A program made the position numbers and the translations under genes. From assembly GCF_004345265.1 (NCBI RefSeq), contig NZ_SLUM01000013.1, positions 1 through 64,000 on the forward strand: a stretch of DNA of 64,000 nucleotides. The letters run 5' to 3'. Position 1 is the first letter of the stretch. Each line of letters starts with the position of its first letter. Origin of the DNA: Allofournierella massiliensis (GTDB taxonomy: Bacteria; Bacillota; Clostridia; Oscillospirales; Ruminococcaceae). Under the pieces are notes generated by a model. It was not told the origin of the DNA, ran no database searches, and saw nothing but the letters and a program-made list of their open reading frames with translations. Positions 51,449 to 60,319 of this stretch are shown here, one piece after another.

Positions 51449-52828
51449 TTACTTTTTCATGCCGGCCTCGGCCACCTTCATCATGATGGCGCATTCCATC
51501 CGCTTGCGGAACAGCTCGCAGCCGTACTCGTAAACGCCGGTGATGCTGCCGGTGGCGTGGTAGGCGTTGGCCGCGCAGCCGCCGGAGCAGTACAGCTTTG
51601 CCCAGCAGTCCTTGCAGCCGGGGCGGGCGTAGGCGTTGCACAGCTTGAACTCATCCCGCAGGGCGGTGTTGGTCACGCCGTCCCACACGTTGCCCATGCT
51701 GTATTTCGGGTCGCCCACGAACTGATGGCAGGGGAACAGTTCGCCCCAGGGGGTCACGGCCAGATACTCGGTGCCGCTGCCGCAGCCGGAGATTCGCTTG
51801 TAGATGCAGGGGCCGTGGTTCAGGTCGATCATGTAGTGGTAGAAGGTGAAGCCCTTGCCCTCGCTCTCGCGGCGCAGCATCTCCTTGGCCAGAATCTCGT
51901 ACTGCTCCATGATCTTGGGCAGGTCCTCCTCGGTGAGGGCGTAGGGATCGCCGGGGGCACAGACCACCGGCTCCATGCTCAGCTGGTCAAAGCCCAGATC
52001 GGCCAGATGGAAGATGTCGTTGGTGAAGTCCACGTTGTTGTGGGTGAAGGTGCCGCGCACATAGTATTCCTTGTTACCGCGGGCCTTGGCGAACTTCTGG
52101 AACTTGGGCACGATGGTGTCGTAGCTGCCCTGACCGGCGTAGTTCTTGCGCAGCCGGTCGTGGACTTCCTTTCGGCCGTCGATGCTCATGACCACGTTGT
52201 TCATTTCCTTATTGGCGAACTCGATGACCTCGTCGTCCACCAGAACGCCGTTGGTGGTCAGGGTGAAGCGGAACTTCTTGTTGTTGGGCTCCTCCAGACT
52301 GCGGCCGTAGGCCACCAGCTGCTTGACCACGTCCCAGTTCATCAGGGGCTCACCGCCGAAGAAGTCCACTTCCAGATTCCGGCGCTTGCCGCTGTTGGCC
52401 ACCAGAAAGTCCAGCGCCTGCTTGCCCACCTCGAAGCTCATCAGGGCACGCTCGCCGTGGTAGTTGCCCTGGCTGGCGAAGCAGTATTCGCAGTTCAGGT
52501 TGCAGGTGTGGGCCACATGCAGGCACATGGCCTTCACTTCGGTCACACGCTTTTTGAAATCGAAGGCCATGTCGCCGTAGATGTCCTTGGCGAACAGCTT
52601 GCCGGCCTTCTCCAGCTCGGCAATATCAGCCAGGCACTGGCGCAGGTCGGCCTCGGTCACGTCCTCGCGGTCGGCGTATTTTTCCAGCATCCTGGCCACG
52701 ATCTCGTCGGCGGGGGTGGTCTCGTACAGGCCGATCACGTCGTAGGCCACCTCGTCCACCACATGGACCGAGCCGCTGAATACATCCAGCACGATGTTGT
52801 ATCCGTTGAGTTTATACTGATGGATCAT
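51449..52828 (-). CDS. scfB: SCIFF radical SAM maturase
   Basis: The 459-residue protein has an N-terminal peptide-recognition region (~1-90), the radical SAM cluster motif CNLNCEYC (Cys109, 113, 116), GGEPL-type FFGGEPLMNWD, and a C-terminal SPASM domain with PCHQF and CKDCWAKLYCSGGC. It matches the SCIFF (six Cys in forty-five) maturases that install thioether links on the neighbouring precursor. AAAGGAA lies ten bases before ATG 52828; a longer frame has no site. It follows the precursor gene after an attenuator-like hairpin. Confidence 0.95.
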   Translation of the reverse strand: MIHQYKLNGYNIVLDVFSGSVHVVDEVAYDVIGLYETTPADEIVARMLEKYADREDVTEADLRQCLADIAELEKAGKLFAKDIYGDMAFDFKKRVTEVKAMCLHVAHTCNLNCEYCFASQGNYHGERALMSFEVGKQALDFLVANSGKRRNLEVDFFGGEPLMNWDVVKQLVAYGRSLEEPNNKKFRFTLTTNGVLVDDEVIEFANKEMNNVVMSIDGRKEVHDRLRKNYAGQGSYDTIVPKFQKFAKARGNKEYYVRGTFTHNNVDFTNDIFHLADLGFDQLSMEPVVCAPGDPYALTEEDLPKIMEQYEILAKEMLRRESEGKGFTFYHYMIDLNHGPCIYKRISGCGSGTEYLAVTPWGELFPCHQFVGDPKYSMGNVWDGVTNTALRDEFKLCNAYARPGCKDCWAKLYCSGGCAANAYHATGSITGVYEYGCELFRKRMECAIMMKVAEAGMKK

Positions 52829-52921
52829 GAAACGAAGGTTCCTTTCTGTAAATGAATCGATCAAAGAATAAGAATCTATTCAAAAATCCGGCGGGCAGCA
52901 GGCCCGACTGGATGAAAACGC

Positions 52922-52957
52922 AAAAAATACCGCCTGCGCAGGATCGGCAGGCGGTAT
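52922..52957 (-). terminator. Hairpin/attenuator between scfA and scfB
   Basis: On the minus strand ATACCGCCTGC pairs with GCAGGCGGTAT and is followed by TTTTTT. It lets the short precursor be made in excess over the maturase. Confidence 0.9.
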
Positions 52958-52972
52958 GCTGCAAGGCAAGAA

Positions 52973-53125
52973 TTACTTCTCGTCGTTCTTATGCTCGCAC
53001 ATCTGGTTAGCAACACCGCAGGAGGTTTTGCAGGCAGACTGGCAGGAAGTCTGGCATTCGCCGCAGCCGCCGGTCTGTATGCTCTTGGCCAGGTCGCGGG
53101 TCTCGAGAGTCTGAATCCGGTTCAT
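52973..53125 (-). CDS. scfA: SCIFF ranthipeptide precursor
   Basis: The 50-residue peptide reads MNRIQTLETRDLAKSIQTGG as leader, then six cysteines in the rest (CGEC, SC, AC, SC and MC spacing), the definition of SCIFF. It is the most widely kept ranthipeptide of Clostridia; the mature product has Cys-to-alpha or gamma thioether links made by ScfB, and in some species acts as a signal. The start ATG at 53125 has a short GGGGGACG upstream. The maturase lies 145 bases downstream on the same strand. Confidence 0.95.
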   Translation of the reverse strand: MNRIQTLETRDLAKSIQTGGCGECQTSCQSACKTSCGVANQMCEHKNDEK

Positions 53126-53212
53126 CGATACGTCCCCCTTTCTATACCATAAATTTCCGGGAACCGGGCGGGAATGCCCGGTGCTTAAGAAACCTATAGA
53201 AACTTGCGTTTA

Positions 53213-54994
53213 TTATACAATGGAAGCGGCCTTTTCGTCAATACCTACTTTGGCAGCCCCGGCGGGAGCCAGCAGGGTGAACAACGCGCAGGGGATAAAG
53301 TAGGCAAAGGCCAGCAGGTAGCGGATCTGCATATAGCTGGGCGCACCCAGAACCAGCCCGAACCACACCAGATACAGCGGCAGATAGGCCAGCAGCAGCC
53401 GGGCGCGGCGGCGCAGCAGCTGCACCACACCGCACAAAAGCAGGCCCCAGGCCATGAGTGCCGGCGGGAAGAACACCGCCCGGGCTTCCAGCTCGTCCCG
53501 CAGGCCGGCCCAGCCGGTGAGCCCCAGCACGATGTCCTTGCTGGTGATGCCGAAGGCCCCGTTGCTGCCCTCGTAGGGGAAGGAATAGCTGCCGCCGTCA
53601 AACCGGGGGCTCACATAGCCCGCAATCTCGGCCAGCCAGGCCTTCAGGTAGCCCTGCCAGTGGCCGGGCAGCAGCTGCGCCCACACCGAGAGCAGATCCA
53701 GCTTGCCCTGCAAAGTGCCAAAATGCTCGGCGTTGAACTCGGAACTGGTTTTCACCGGGTCCACGGTGATGGGGCTGTAATTCTGGGCCATGGCCTCCAC
53801 CGGGATCACCCGGGCAATGGTCTCGGCCTGCTGGGGGCTGAAGGCCTCCGGCTTGGAGGAGGCCACATAGGCCAGCTGCTGCAGCGGTACGGCCCAGGCC
53901 TCGGCGGTCATGGTGCTCTGCAGCCCCAGCGCGGTGTACAGCGGGCCGGTGACCAGCTTCACGGCGATCAGTACCGGCAGCATCACGGTGAGGATGCGGC
54001 GGCGGGCCGGGCGCAAAGCACACAGCGCAAGGCAGACCACCGCCGCAATGGGCCAGCCGTTGCCCCGCAGAAAGCACAAAAGCAGGGTGAGAACAACAAA
54101 ATGAATCAGCGGGCCCTTTTGCCGCAGGTTCTCCGCCCGGCAGCGGGCGGTGTCGAACAGGAACAGGCAGTAGAGCAGCAGCACCCCGTTGAACAGCGGA
54201 TCCTTCCAGACCACAAGGCTCTGGAAGGCGTACATGGTGCAGCCGCCAAAGAGCGCGAAGCCCAGGCCGACGGCCAGAAGCCCCGCTCCCCGCCGCCGCA
54301 TCCATACCAGACTGTATGCCAGCATGGCGGCCACGGCGGTCATCTGCAAAAAGCCGAAGAGATAGGCCCCCAGTTCGATCAGCCCCAGCTTGTAAAAGGG
54401 CCAGAGAATCAGCCGGAGCAGCAGCGTGTAAAGGATGGGGTGGGCGTCGTTCAGGCCGCCCTCCAGCGCCTGCTCCAGAAGGGAAACGGAGTCCACATCC
54501 AGCCGCACCGGGCCCCAGCACAAAAACACCGGCAGCCACAAAAGAAGAATCACGCCGGTGTACAGCGCCAGCTGACGCCACAGCGGCCCGGCGGGCGCCG
54601 TGGGCACTTGCACCGCAGGCAGATGGGTGAGAAACCGGCACAGCCCCAGCAGAATGGGGAAGAGCAGCGCGCTGAGAATCACCCAGAACAGCAGAAAGGA
54701 AAGGTCAAACTGCATGGTGCCGGCCACTGCGTTCTGGCCCAGGGTGAAAAAGCAGAACGCCGCGCCTAAGGCCCCGCAGGCAAGACCTTCCCGCCGACCG
54801 GGCTTCTGGCACAGGCCGCGCACGGCGCACACAAAGCAGACGCCCCAGAACAAACAGAAGGCGGGCGGGGCCCACACCTGACAGGCCCAGAGCAGAAACA
54901 GTGCACAGAAAAGGCCGCTCACCGCCCCGGCGGCAGGTACCAGACGGCGGTGACGGCGCAGAAAGGCTTCCGCGTTGGAAAAGCTGGATAACAT
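53213..54994 (-). CDS. DUF6020-type polytopic membrane protein (glycosyltransferase-like)
   Basis: The 593-residue protein has about twelve hydrophobic segments. A conserved loop RLDVDSVSLLEQALEGG with acidic residues, followed by NDAHPILYTLLLRL, is typical of GT-C-fold glycosyltransferases and the DUF6020 type. A large periplasmic loop (residues ~390-500) contains SPRFDGGSYSFPYEG. It may transfer a sugar from a lipid carrier to a wall or surface molecule; the acceptor is unknown. It starts 5 bases after the stop of the PLP enzyme, so the two share a transcript. Confidence 0.78.
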   Translation of the reverse strand: MLSSFSNAEAFLRRHRRLVPAAGAVSGLFCALFLLWACQVWAPPAFCLFWGVCFVCAVRGLCQKPGRREGLACGALGAAFCFFTLGQNAVAGTMQFDLSFLLFWVILSALLFPILLGLCRFLTHLPAVQVPTAPAGPLWRQLALYTGVILLLWLPVFLCWGPVRLDVDSVSLLEQALEGGLNDAHPILYTLLLRLILWPFYKLGLIELGAYLFGFLQMTAVAAMLAYSLVWMRRRGAGLLAVGLGFALFGGCTMYAFQSLVVWKDPLFNGVLLLYCLFLFDTARCRAENLRQKGPLIHFVVLTLLLCFLRGNGWPIAAVVCLALCALRPARRRILTVMLPVLIAVKLVTGPLYTALGLQSTMTAEAWAVPLQQLAYVASSKPEAFSPQQAETIARVIPVEAMAQNYSPITVDPVKTSSEFNAEHFGTLQGKLDLLSVWAQLLPGHWQGYLKAWLAEIAGYVSPRFDGGSYSFPYEGSNGAFGITSKDIVLGLTGWAGLRDELEARAVFFPPALMAWGLLLCGVVQLLRRRARLLLAYLPLYLVWFGLVLGAPSYMQIRYLLAFAYFIPCALFTLLAPAGAAKVGIDEKAASIV

Positions 54995-54998
54995 TCGA

Positions 54999-56468
54999 TC
55001 AGCCTCCTTTGGTCAGATTGGGTTCATCCGGCAGCACCCGCAGTACGCGGGGCATGCCGCCGCCGGTACTGTGCAGCCGAACGCCCTGCCGGGTCAGTCG
55101 GGCGCAGCAGGAAAGGAATGTGCGGTCCACCCGTTCGCCGGGCACGATCAGAGGAATACCCGGCGGATAAGCCCACACATATTCCGCGCACACCCGGCCT
55201 TCGCAATCGGCCAGCGGCGTTTCCTCTCCGGGGCGTTCCAGCGCCTCGCTCACCGGAAGGACAGAGGGCGGCAGCGGCAGCGGCTCGGCGGCAGGGGGCA
55301 TCGGGCGGGCGGCCAGGCTCTGGTCGATTGCCACCAGCGCCCGGGCCAGCCGCAGCAGGGTTTCCTCGGTATCGCCAAGGCCGGTCATGGCAATGGCCCA
55401 GTCGCCGCTGGCCATCTCCAGCTCAATGGCGAATTCCTCCCGCAGCCGGGCCATCAGCCCCGGGCCGGTGAGGGCGGTGCCCCGGGTGGAGACTACCAGC
55501 TTGCCCGGGTCGTGGGCATAAAGGGTGGGGTGGCGTTCCGGTGCGTCCGTCCCGTGGCAGAGCACCCGCAGCCGGGTCAGGCCGGCAATGGCCCGGTCAA
55601 AGGCGGCCAGTGCCGCCTGCCAGCGGGCAAACAATTCGTCGCCCCGATGTTCCAGAAGATCCACGCAGCCATCCATGCTGGCCATCAGCAGGTAGGAGGG
55701 GCTGCTGGTTTCAAAGATGCCCAGCTGGCGTTCCAGCGCCTCGGCCGAAACCAGATTCCCCTGCTGGTGCAGGATGCCGGTTTGGGTCAGGCTGGGCAGG
55801 GTTTTGTGCAGGCTCTGCACCACCACATCCGCACCGGCGGCTACCGCTCCGGCGGGCCAGCCGGGGGCAAGGCCCAGATGGGCCCCGTGGGCTTCGTCCA
55901 CCAGCACCGGCACGCCCGCCCCATGGGCGGCGGCGCAGATGGCGGAAAGGTCGCTGATCACGCCCTCATAGGTGGGGCTGGTGAGCACCAGCAGTTTTGC
56001 GTCCGGATGGGCGGCCAGCGCCGTGCGTACCTGCTCCGGCGTGATGGAGGCCAGCACCCCGAAGGCTTCGTCCACCGGCGGGGCCAGCCAGACCGGCACC
56101 GCGCCGCACAGCTCCAGCGCATGGTACACGGACTTGTGGCAGCCGCGGCTCAGAATCACCTTGCCGCCCCGGCCTGCCGCCGCCCGGATACCGGCCAGAA
56201 TGCCGCAGGTGCTGCCATTCACCAGAAAAAAGCTGTTTGCGGCACCCCACAGACGGGCAGCCCGGTCCATGGAGTCTTTCAAAATACCCTCGGCTTCGTG
56301 CAGATCATCGAAGCCGTGAATCTCGGTAATATCCCAGGCCGCGCCCAGTGCAGCCAGATAGGGGGCCAGAGCGGAGTTCCGCTTGTGGCCGGGCATGTGC
56401 ATGGGAGCAGGGCCGTCGGTGCTGTGCCGGGCCAGTGCTTCCAGAAGCGGGGAAAATGAATCAGACAT
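54999..56468 (-). CDS. Orn/Lys/Arg decarboxylase-type PLP enzyme (SpeA/YaaO-like)
   Basis: The 489-residue protein opens with HSTDGPAPMHMPGHKRN and shows the PLP fold-type I core: GSTCGILAGIRAAAGRGGKV, SRGCHKSVYHALELC, DEAHGAHLGL (Asp and His that bind PLP) and SLHKTLPSLTQTG with the catalytic Lys. The C-terminal domain has EYVWAYPPGIPLIVPGERV. It lacks the N-terminal wing domain of the larger enteric enzymes, as in B. subtilis YaaO/SpeA. It makes polyamine or cadaverine from Arg, Lys or Orn. AAAGGAG precedes the ATG. Confidence 0.88.
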   Translation of the reverse strand: MSDSFSPLLEALARHSTDGPAPMHMPGHKRNSALAPYLAALGAAWDITEIHGFDDLHEAEGILKDSMDRAARLWGAANSFFLVNGSTCGILAGIRAAAGRGGKVILSRGCHKSVYHALELCGAVPVWLAPPVDEAFGVLASITPEQVRTALAAHPDAKLLVLTSPTYEGVISDLSAICAAAHGAGVPVLVDEAHGAHLGLAPGWPAGAVAAGADVVVQSLHKTLPSLTQTGILHQQGNLVSAEALERQLGIFETSSPSYLLMASMDGCVDLLEHRGDELFARWQAALAAFDRAIAGLTRLRVLCHGTDAPERHPTLYAHDPGKLVVSTRGTALTGPGLMARLREEFAIELEMASGDWAIAMTGLGDTEETLLRLARALVAIDQSLAARPMPPAAEPLPLPPSVLPVSEALERPGEETPLADCEGRVCAEYVWAYPPGIPLIVPGERVDRTFLSCCARLTRQGVRLHSTGGGMPRVLRVLPDEPNLTKGG

Positions 56469-56534
56469 TGGGATTGCTCCTTTAAACTTTAAAGCGGTAT
56501 CCCGGCGGGAAAGACCGCCGCATTTTTTCACTTT

Positions 56535-56564
56535 ATCATACCACACTTAGCCCCGGCGGCGCAA
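56535..56564 (-). promoter_or_regulatory. Promoter of the PLP decarboxylase operon
   Basis: On the minus strand -35 TTGCGC (56564-56559), 18-base spacer and extended -10 TGGTATGAT (ends 56535). Confidence 0.55.
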
Positions 56565-56610
56565 AAAAAGAAGGGATATGCACGATGCAGCGGGAAACCG
56601 CCCGGTTTTA

Positions 56611-56619
56611 TGGTATAAT
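56611..56619 (+). promoter_or_regulatory. Extended -10 promoter of the HdeD-to-FabG series
   Basis: TGGTATAAT with the -10 at 56614-56619; no strong -35. Confidence 0.55.
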
Positions 56620-56686
56620 AATCAAAACGAGTATCAAAACGGGGCGTCCTATCATGGGCGCCCCCGGATGAAATGAGGAATTTACA

Positions 56687-57331
56687 ATGAAAAATTTCCG
56701 CAAGACCTTTTCCATCTCTTCGGTGGCGTTTATTCTGGTGGGCCTGGCACTGCTGCTCTGGCCGGATATTTCGCTCCGGCTGGTGTGCGGCCTGTTCGGC
56801 CTGGTAATTCTGCTGAAGGGCGTGAGCAGCATCTATACCTTCCTGCGGGCAGAGGTGCGGGGCTTCTTCAGCTACTTCGGCTGGCTGTTCGGTGCGGCTG
56901 CGGTGGCGTTGGGCATCTTTTTGCTGATCCGGCCCCAGACCGTAGTTTCCGTGCTGCCCATTCTGGTGGGCCTGTTTGTAATCATGGACGGTGTGATGCG
57001 GGTGCAGAGTGCCTTTGAGCTGCGGGCTGCAGGTTATGACCGCTGGTGGAGCCTGCTGCTTTTGGCGCTGGTCAGCGTGGTATTGGGCGCGGTAATGCTG
57101 TGGAACCCGTTCGGCACCGTGGAAGTGCTGGTCATGGCCATCGGCGTGATCCTGATGGTGGAGGGCATTTTGAATCTGGCCGGTTCCATCTGGGCGGCAA
57201 TTCAGCTGAAGGGCCTGAAAAAGGCCGCCCGGGATATGGCGGATCAGATGCAGGAGATGCTCACCGATCCCGCCTTTGACGACGGCGACATCGTGGAGGC
57301 CGACTGGCGCGATCTGGACGAAAAACGCTGA
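56687..57331 (+). CDS. HdeD/DUF308 family membrane protein
   Basis: The 214-residue protein has six hydrophobic segments in three pairs, each with an RPQ/LWP-D/WNP turn (LLLWPDISLRLVCG; LLIRPQTVVSVLP; VMLWNPFGTVEV), the HdeD/DUF308 pattern. It ends with an acidic tail (DEKR). Members are linked to acid or envelope stress but their mechanism is unknown. It heads a string of plus-strand genes including a CPBP protease-like protein, TadA and FabG. Confidence 0.85.
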   Translation: MKNFRKTFSISSVAFILVGLALLLWPDISLRLVCGLFGLVILLKGVSSIYTFLRAEVRGFFSYFGWLFGAAAVALGIFLLIRPQTVVSVLPILVGLFVIMDGVMRVQSAFELRAAGYDRWWSLLLLALVSVVLGAVMLWNPFGTVEVLVMAIGVILMVEGILNLAGSIWAAIQLKGLKKAARDMADQMQEMLTDPAFDDGDIVEADWRDLDEKR

Positions 57332-57337
57332 CCCGGC

Positions 57338-58195
57338 ATGGAACGGATCAATCCGAAACGGGCACAGACCCCGTCGCCGGACATGCAGCGGGCCGCCGCC
57401 CTGTGCGGATTGGGGGCACTGGCTTATCTGGCGGCGGAATCGGCCCTGAGCGGGCTGCTTGGCCCGTCGGTAGAAGGCCTGCCCCCGGCGGCGGGCGAGC
57501 TGGTGGCGCTGGGCAAGAATCTGCTGGCATTGGCCGCCCCCTTTCTGCTGGTGCTGGCCTGCCCGCCCGGGGCCCCGGTGCGGCTGCGCCGGCCCCGCAG
57601 AGGAATGCTTCCGGTGCTGTTTGTGCTGTTCTGGGGGCTTACCATGGCGGGAAACCTTGCCAGCAGCGGCCTGCTGGCCCTGCTGGGGGAAGCGGGCGGC
57701 GCAGAGCTTGCGGACGCACCCGCGGCTCTGATCTGGCTGCGGCTGGCGCTGGTTCCGGCGGTGGGCGAAGAGCTGCTGTTCCGGGGGCTGATGCAGGGGT
57801 ATCTGCGCCCTTGGGGCAGCCGGGCGGCGGTGTGGGGCCAGGCGGTGCTGTTTGCGCTGCTGCACGGCGATGCACCGGCCTGCCTTTCGGCGCTGCTTTC
57901 CGGGCTGGCGCTGGGCCTTTGCGCGGAAACCAGCGGCGGCCTTTTGCCCGGCATGGCTTTTCATCTTTACAACAATACGCTGGCTTTGCTGAGCCAGACC
58001 GGTGCAGGCAGTGCATGGGTTCAGCCGCTGCTGCTGTTTGGCCTGCCCGCCGCCGCGCTGATGGCATGGGCGATAAAGCCAGGGCGTCCGCCCCGCCTGC
58101 AGGGGACCGGGGCAGGCGTTCTGATCCGCTGCCCCGGCTACGGGCTGGCGGTGGTGCTGCTGGCGATGCAGATGCTGCACGCCACATTTACATGA
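57338..58195 (+). CDS. CPBP-family intramembrane metalloprotease
   Basis: The 285-residue membrane protein has the CPBP (Abi/CAAX protease and bacteriocin-processing) motifs: EE...R in GEELLFRG (Glu144, Glu145, Arg149), LHGDAP, and HLYNN near residue 210. It may process peptides, bacteriocins or prenylated substrates; several homologues give immunity to peptides. The start is six bases after the HdeD stop with a poor ribosome site, suggesting coupling. About seven hydrophobic segments are visible. Confidence 0.87.
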   Translation: MERINPKRAQTPSPDMQRAAALCGLGALAYLAAESALSGLLGPSVEGLPPAAGELVALGKNLLALAAPFLLVLACPPGAPVRLRRPRRGMLPVLFVLFWGLTMAGNLASSGLLALLGEAGGAELADAPAALIWLRLALVPAVGEELLFRGLMQGYLRPWGSRAAVWGQAVLFALLHGDAPACLSALLSGLALGLCAETSGGLLPGMAFHLYNNTLALLSQTGAGSAWVQPLLLFGLPAAALMAWAIKPGRPPRLQGTGAGVLIRCPGYGLAVVLLAMQMLHATFT

Positions 58196-58217
58196 TTTAT
58201 CACGAAGGAGAAATCCG

Positions 58218-58688
58218 ATGACCGACCAAGAACTGATGGGCCTTGCTCTGGAGGAGGCAAAAAAAGCCGCCGCACTGGGCGAGGTTCCGGTGGGCGCAGT
58301 GGTGGCCAAGGACGGCGAACCCGTTGCCATGGCCCACAACACCCGCGAAACCGAGAAAAATGCCCTGCACCATGCCGAGCTGCTGGCCATCGATGCGGCC
58401 TGCAAAAAGCTGGGTGGCTGGCGGCTGTGGCAGTGTGAGCTGTTTGTGACGCTGGAGCCCTGCCCCATGTGCAGCGGGGCCATCATCAACAGCCGCATCA
58501 AGCGGGTGGTCTACGGCGCAAAGGATACCAAGGCCGGCTGCTGTGGCTCGCTGGTGGATCTGTTCGCCTACCCCTTCAACCATCATCCGGTGATTGAAAG
58601 CGGATTGCGGGAGCAGGAGGCGGCGGAGCTGCTGCAGGAGTTTTTTGCCATGCTGCGGCGCAAACGAGAGGAGAAAAAGGGGAAATGA
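58218..58688 (+). CDS. tadA: tRNA-specific adenosine deaminase
   Basis: The 156-residue protein has the cytidine-deaminase fold with HAELLAI (His52 ligand, Glu54 proton shuttle) and EPCPMCSGAI (Cys82 and Cys85 ligands), the TadA pattern. It converts A34 to inosine in tRNA-Arg(ACG). AAGGAG precedes the ATG. Its stop overlaps the next start (ATGA). Confidence 0.95.
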   Translation: MTDQELMGLALEEAKKAAALGEVPVGAVVAKDGEPVAMAHNTRETEKNALHHAELLAIDAACKKLGGWRLWQCELFVTLEPCPMCSGAIINSRIKRVVYGAKDTKAGCCGSLVDLFAYPFNHHPVIESGLREQEAAELLQEFFAMLRRKREEKKGK

Positions 58689-59413
58689 GAGAAAAAACCG
58701 TGCTTGTCACCGGGGCCAGCCGGGGCATCGGGGCCGCAGTGGCCCGGGCCTTTGCCGCTGCCGGGTATCGGGTGGCTGCCAACTACAACACCAGCAAAGC
58801 CGAGGCTGAGGGACTGGCAGCCCAGTGGCCCGGCCGGGTGCTGCCGGTGCAGGCGGACGTGGCGAACCGGGCCCAGGTGGAGGCCATGTTCCGGCAGGTG
58901 GAAGAGACCTTCGGCGGGGTGGATGTGCTGGTGTGCAATGCGGGCATTGCCCGGCAGGAGCTGTTCACCGACGTGACCCCAGAGGCGTGGCAGCGGATGC
59001 TGGATGTGCACCTGAGCGGTGCGTTCCACTGCTGCCAGTGTGCGCTGCCCCACATGCTGCATCAGAAATGGGGCCGCATTGTGACCGTGAGCTCCATGTG
59101 GGGGCAGGTGGGCGGCAGCTGCGAGGTGGCCTATTCCGCCGCAAAGGCGGGGCTGATCGGCCTGACCCGGGCGTTGGCAAAGGAGGAGGGCCCCAGCGGC
59201 ATCACCGTGAACTGCGTGGCCCCCGGCGTGATCGAAACCGATATGATGGCATCCTTTTCCGCTGAGGACAAGGCCGCCCTGGCGGAGGAAACGCCGCTGG
59301 GCAGTCTGGGCAGCCCGGAGCAGGTGGCAAAGGCCATTCTGTTCCTGGCCAGCGACGACGCGGACTATATCACCGGCCAGGTGCTGGGCGTGAACGGCGG
59401 GCTGGTGGTGTAA
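58685..59413 (+). CDS. fabG: 3-oxoacyl-ACP reductase-like SDR
   Basis: The 242-residue classical SDR has TGASRGIG at residues 9-16 (NADPH site), NAG at 85-87, Ser136/137, Tyr150 and Lys154 (YSAAK) as catalytic residues. Sequence is of the FabG type, which reduces 3-oxoacyl-ACP; other SDR activities are possible. It is translationally coupled to tadA and not in a fatty-acid synthesis cluster, so it may be a second FabG copy. Confidence 0.88.
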   Translation: MREKTVLVTGASRGIGAAVARAFAAAGYRVAANYNTSKAEAEGLAAQWPGRVLPVQADVANRAQVEAMFRQVEETFGGVDVLVCNAGIARQELFTDVTPEAWQRMLDVHLSGAFHCCQCALPHMLHQKWGRIVTVSSMWGQVGGSCEVAYSAAKAGLIGLTRALAKEEGPSGITVNCVAPGVIETDMMASFSAEDKAALAEETPLGSLGSPEQVAKAILFLASDDADYITGQVLGVNGGLVV

Positions 59414-59460
59414 CGCTTTGGCTCCCTGCCGCATACAATGCGGGCAAGGAGGGGAGCATA

Positions 59461-60192
59461 ATGACCGTGTTTCAGGAAGGGATCGATGTATCCCGTTATC
59501 AGGGTGTGGTGGACTGGTCCGCCGTGGCCGCGGCGGGCAAGGAGTTCGCCATCGTCCGGGTGGGCTCCAGCAACCAGAGCGGGCCCTATGTGGATCCTTA
59601 TTTTACCCGCAATGTACAGGGCGCGCACGAAGCCGGGTTGCGGGTGGGGGCATATTTCTACACCTACGCAAAAAGCGAGGACGAGGTCATCCGGGAGCTG
59701 GAGGTATTTCTGAAGGCGCTGGAGGGGCACCGACTGGAGTATCCGGTTTATGTGGATGCGGAAGACGCTTCGCTGGCCAGTCTGGGCCGGGAGAAGGTGA
59801 CCGGTCTGATTCAGTTTTCCATGGACATTCTGGATCAGAAGGGCTGGTTCCCGGGGTATTACAGCTATACGGAATTTCTGCGCCGTTACATCAACACCCG
59901 GCAGCTGGAGGATTATCCGCTGTGGGTGGCGGATTACCGGGGCTGTGTGGGCTATCAGGGGGATTACGGTGTATGGCAGTATTCCTCGGTGGGGCAGGTT
60001 GGCGGTGTGAACGGAAACGTGGATCTGAACTACAGCTACAAGGATTATCTGCCCCTGATCCGGGCTGCGGGCAAAAACGGCTACCTGCCGGAGGTGGATC
60101 CTGGCCAGCCGGAGAATTCCGATTATTATGCCCTGTGGCGCGCCGCACAGGATAAGCTGGACCGGATCGCCCTGATTCTGGCTGAGGAATAG
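59461..60192 (+). CDS. GH25-family lysozyme-like protein without a signal peptide
   Basis: The 243-residue protein shows the GH25 muramidase pattern: GIDVSRYQGVVDW (catalytic-type Asp9), FAIVRVGSS, GAYFYTYA, and YVDAED with Asp99 and Glu101, then WQYSSVG near 180. It lacks a signal peptide, so secretion would need lysis, a holin or a non-classical route, or the protein acts from a mobile remnant. The last ~40 residues are a helical tail. AAGGAGGGG precedes the ATG. It cleaves the beta-1,4 bond of peptidoglycan if active. Confidence 0.87.
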   Translation: MTVFQEGIDVSRYQGVVDWSAVAAAGKEFAIVRVGSSNQSGPYVDPYFTRNVQGAHEAGLRVGAYFYTYAKSEDEVIRELEVFLKALEGHRLEYPVYVDAEDASLASLGREKVTGLIQFSMDILDQKGWFPGYYSYTEFLRRYINTRQLEDYPLWVADYRGCVGYQGDYGVWQYSSVGQVGGVNGNVDLNYSYKDYLPLIRAAGKNGYLPEVDPGQPENSDYYALWRAAQDKLDRIALILAEE

Positions 60193-60319
60193 CGGCGGTT
60201 TCAGTTGCATCCGCAGCCGAAACGTGCTATGGTTAAGGCGATACCGCAGCGGGCCTGCCGGAGAGGCGTGAAATACGGCCCGTGGGAAGAGAAAAATACA
60301 TCCGTTTTAGGAGAATCGT

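Noticed and set aside
51221-52855. 544-codon plus-strand frame
   Set aside because: Mirror frame of scfB, which has the radical SAM and SPASM cysteines.
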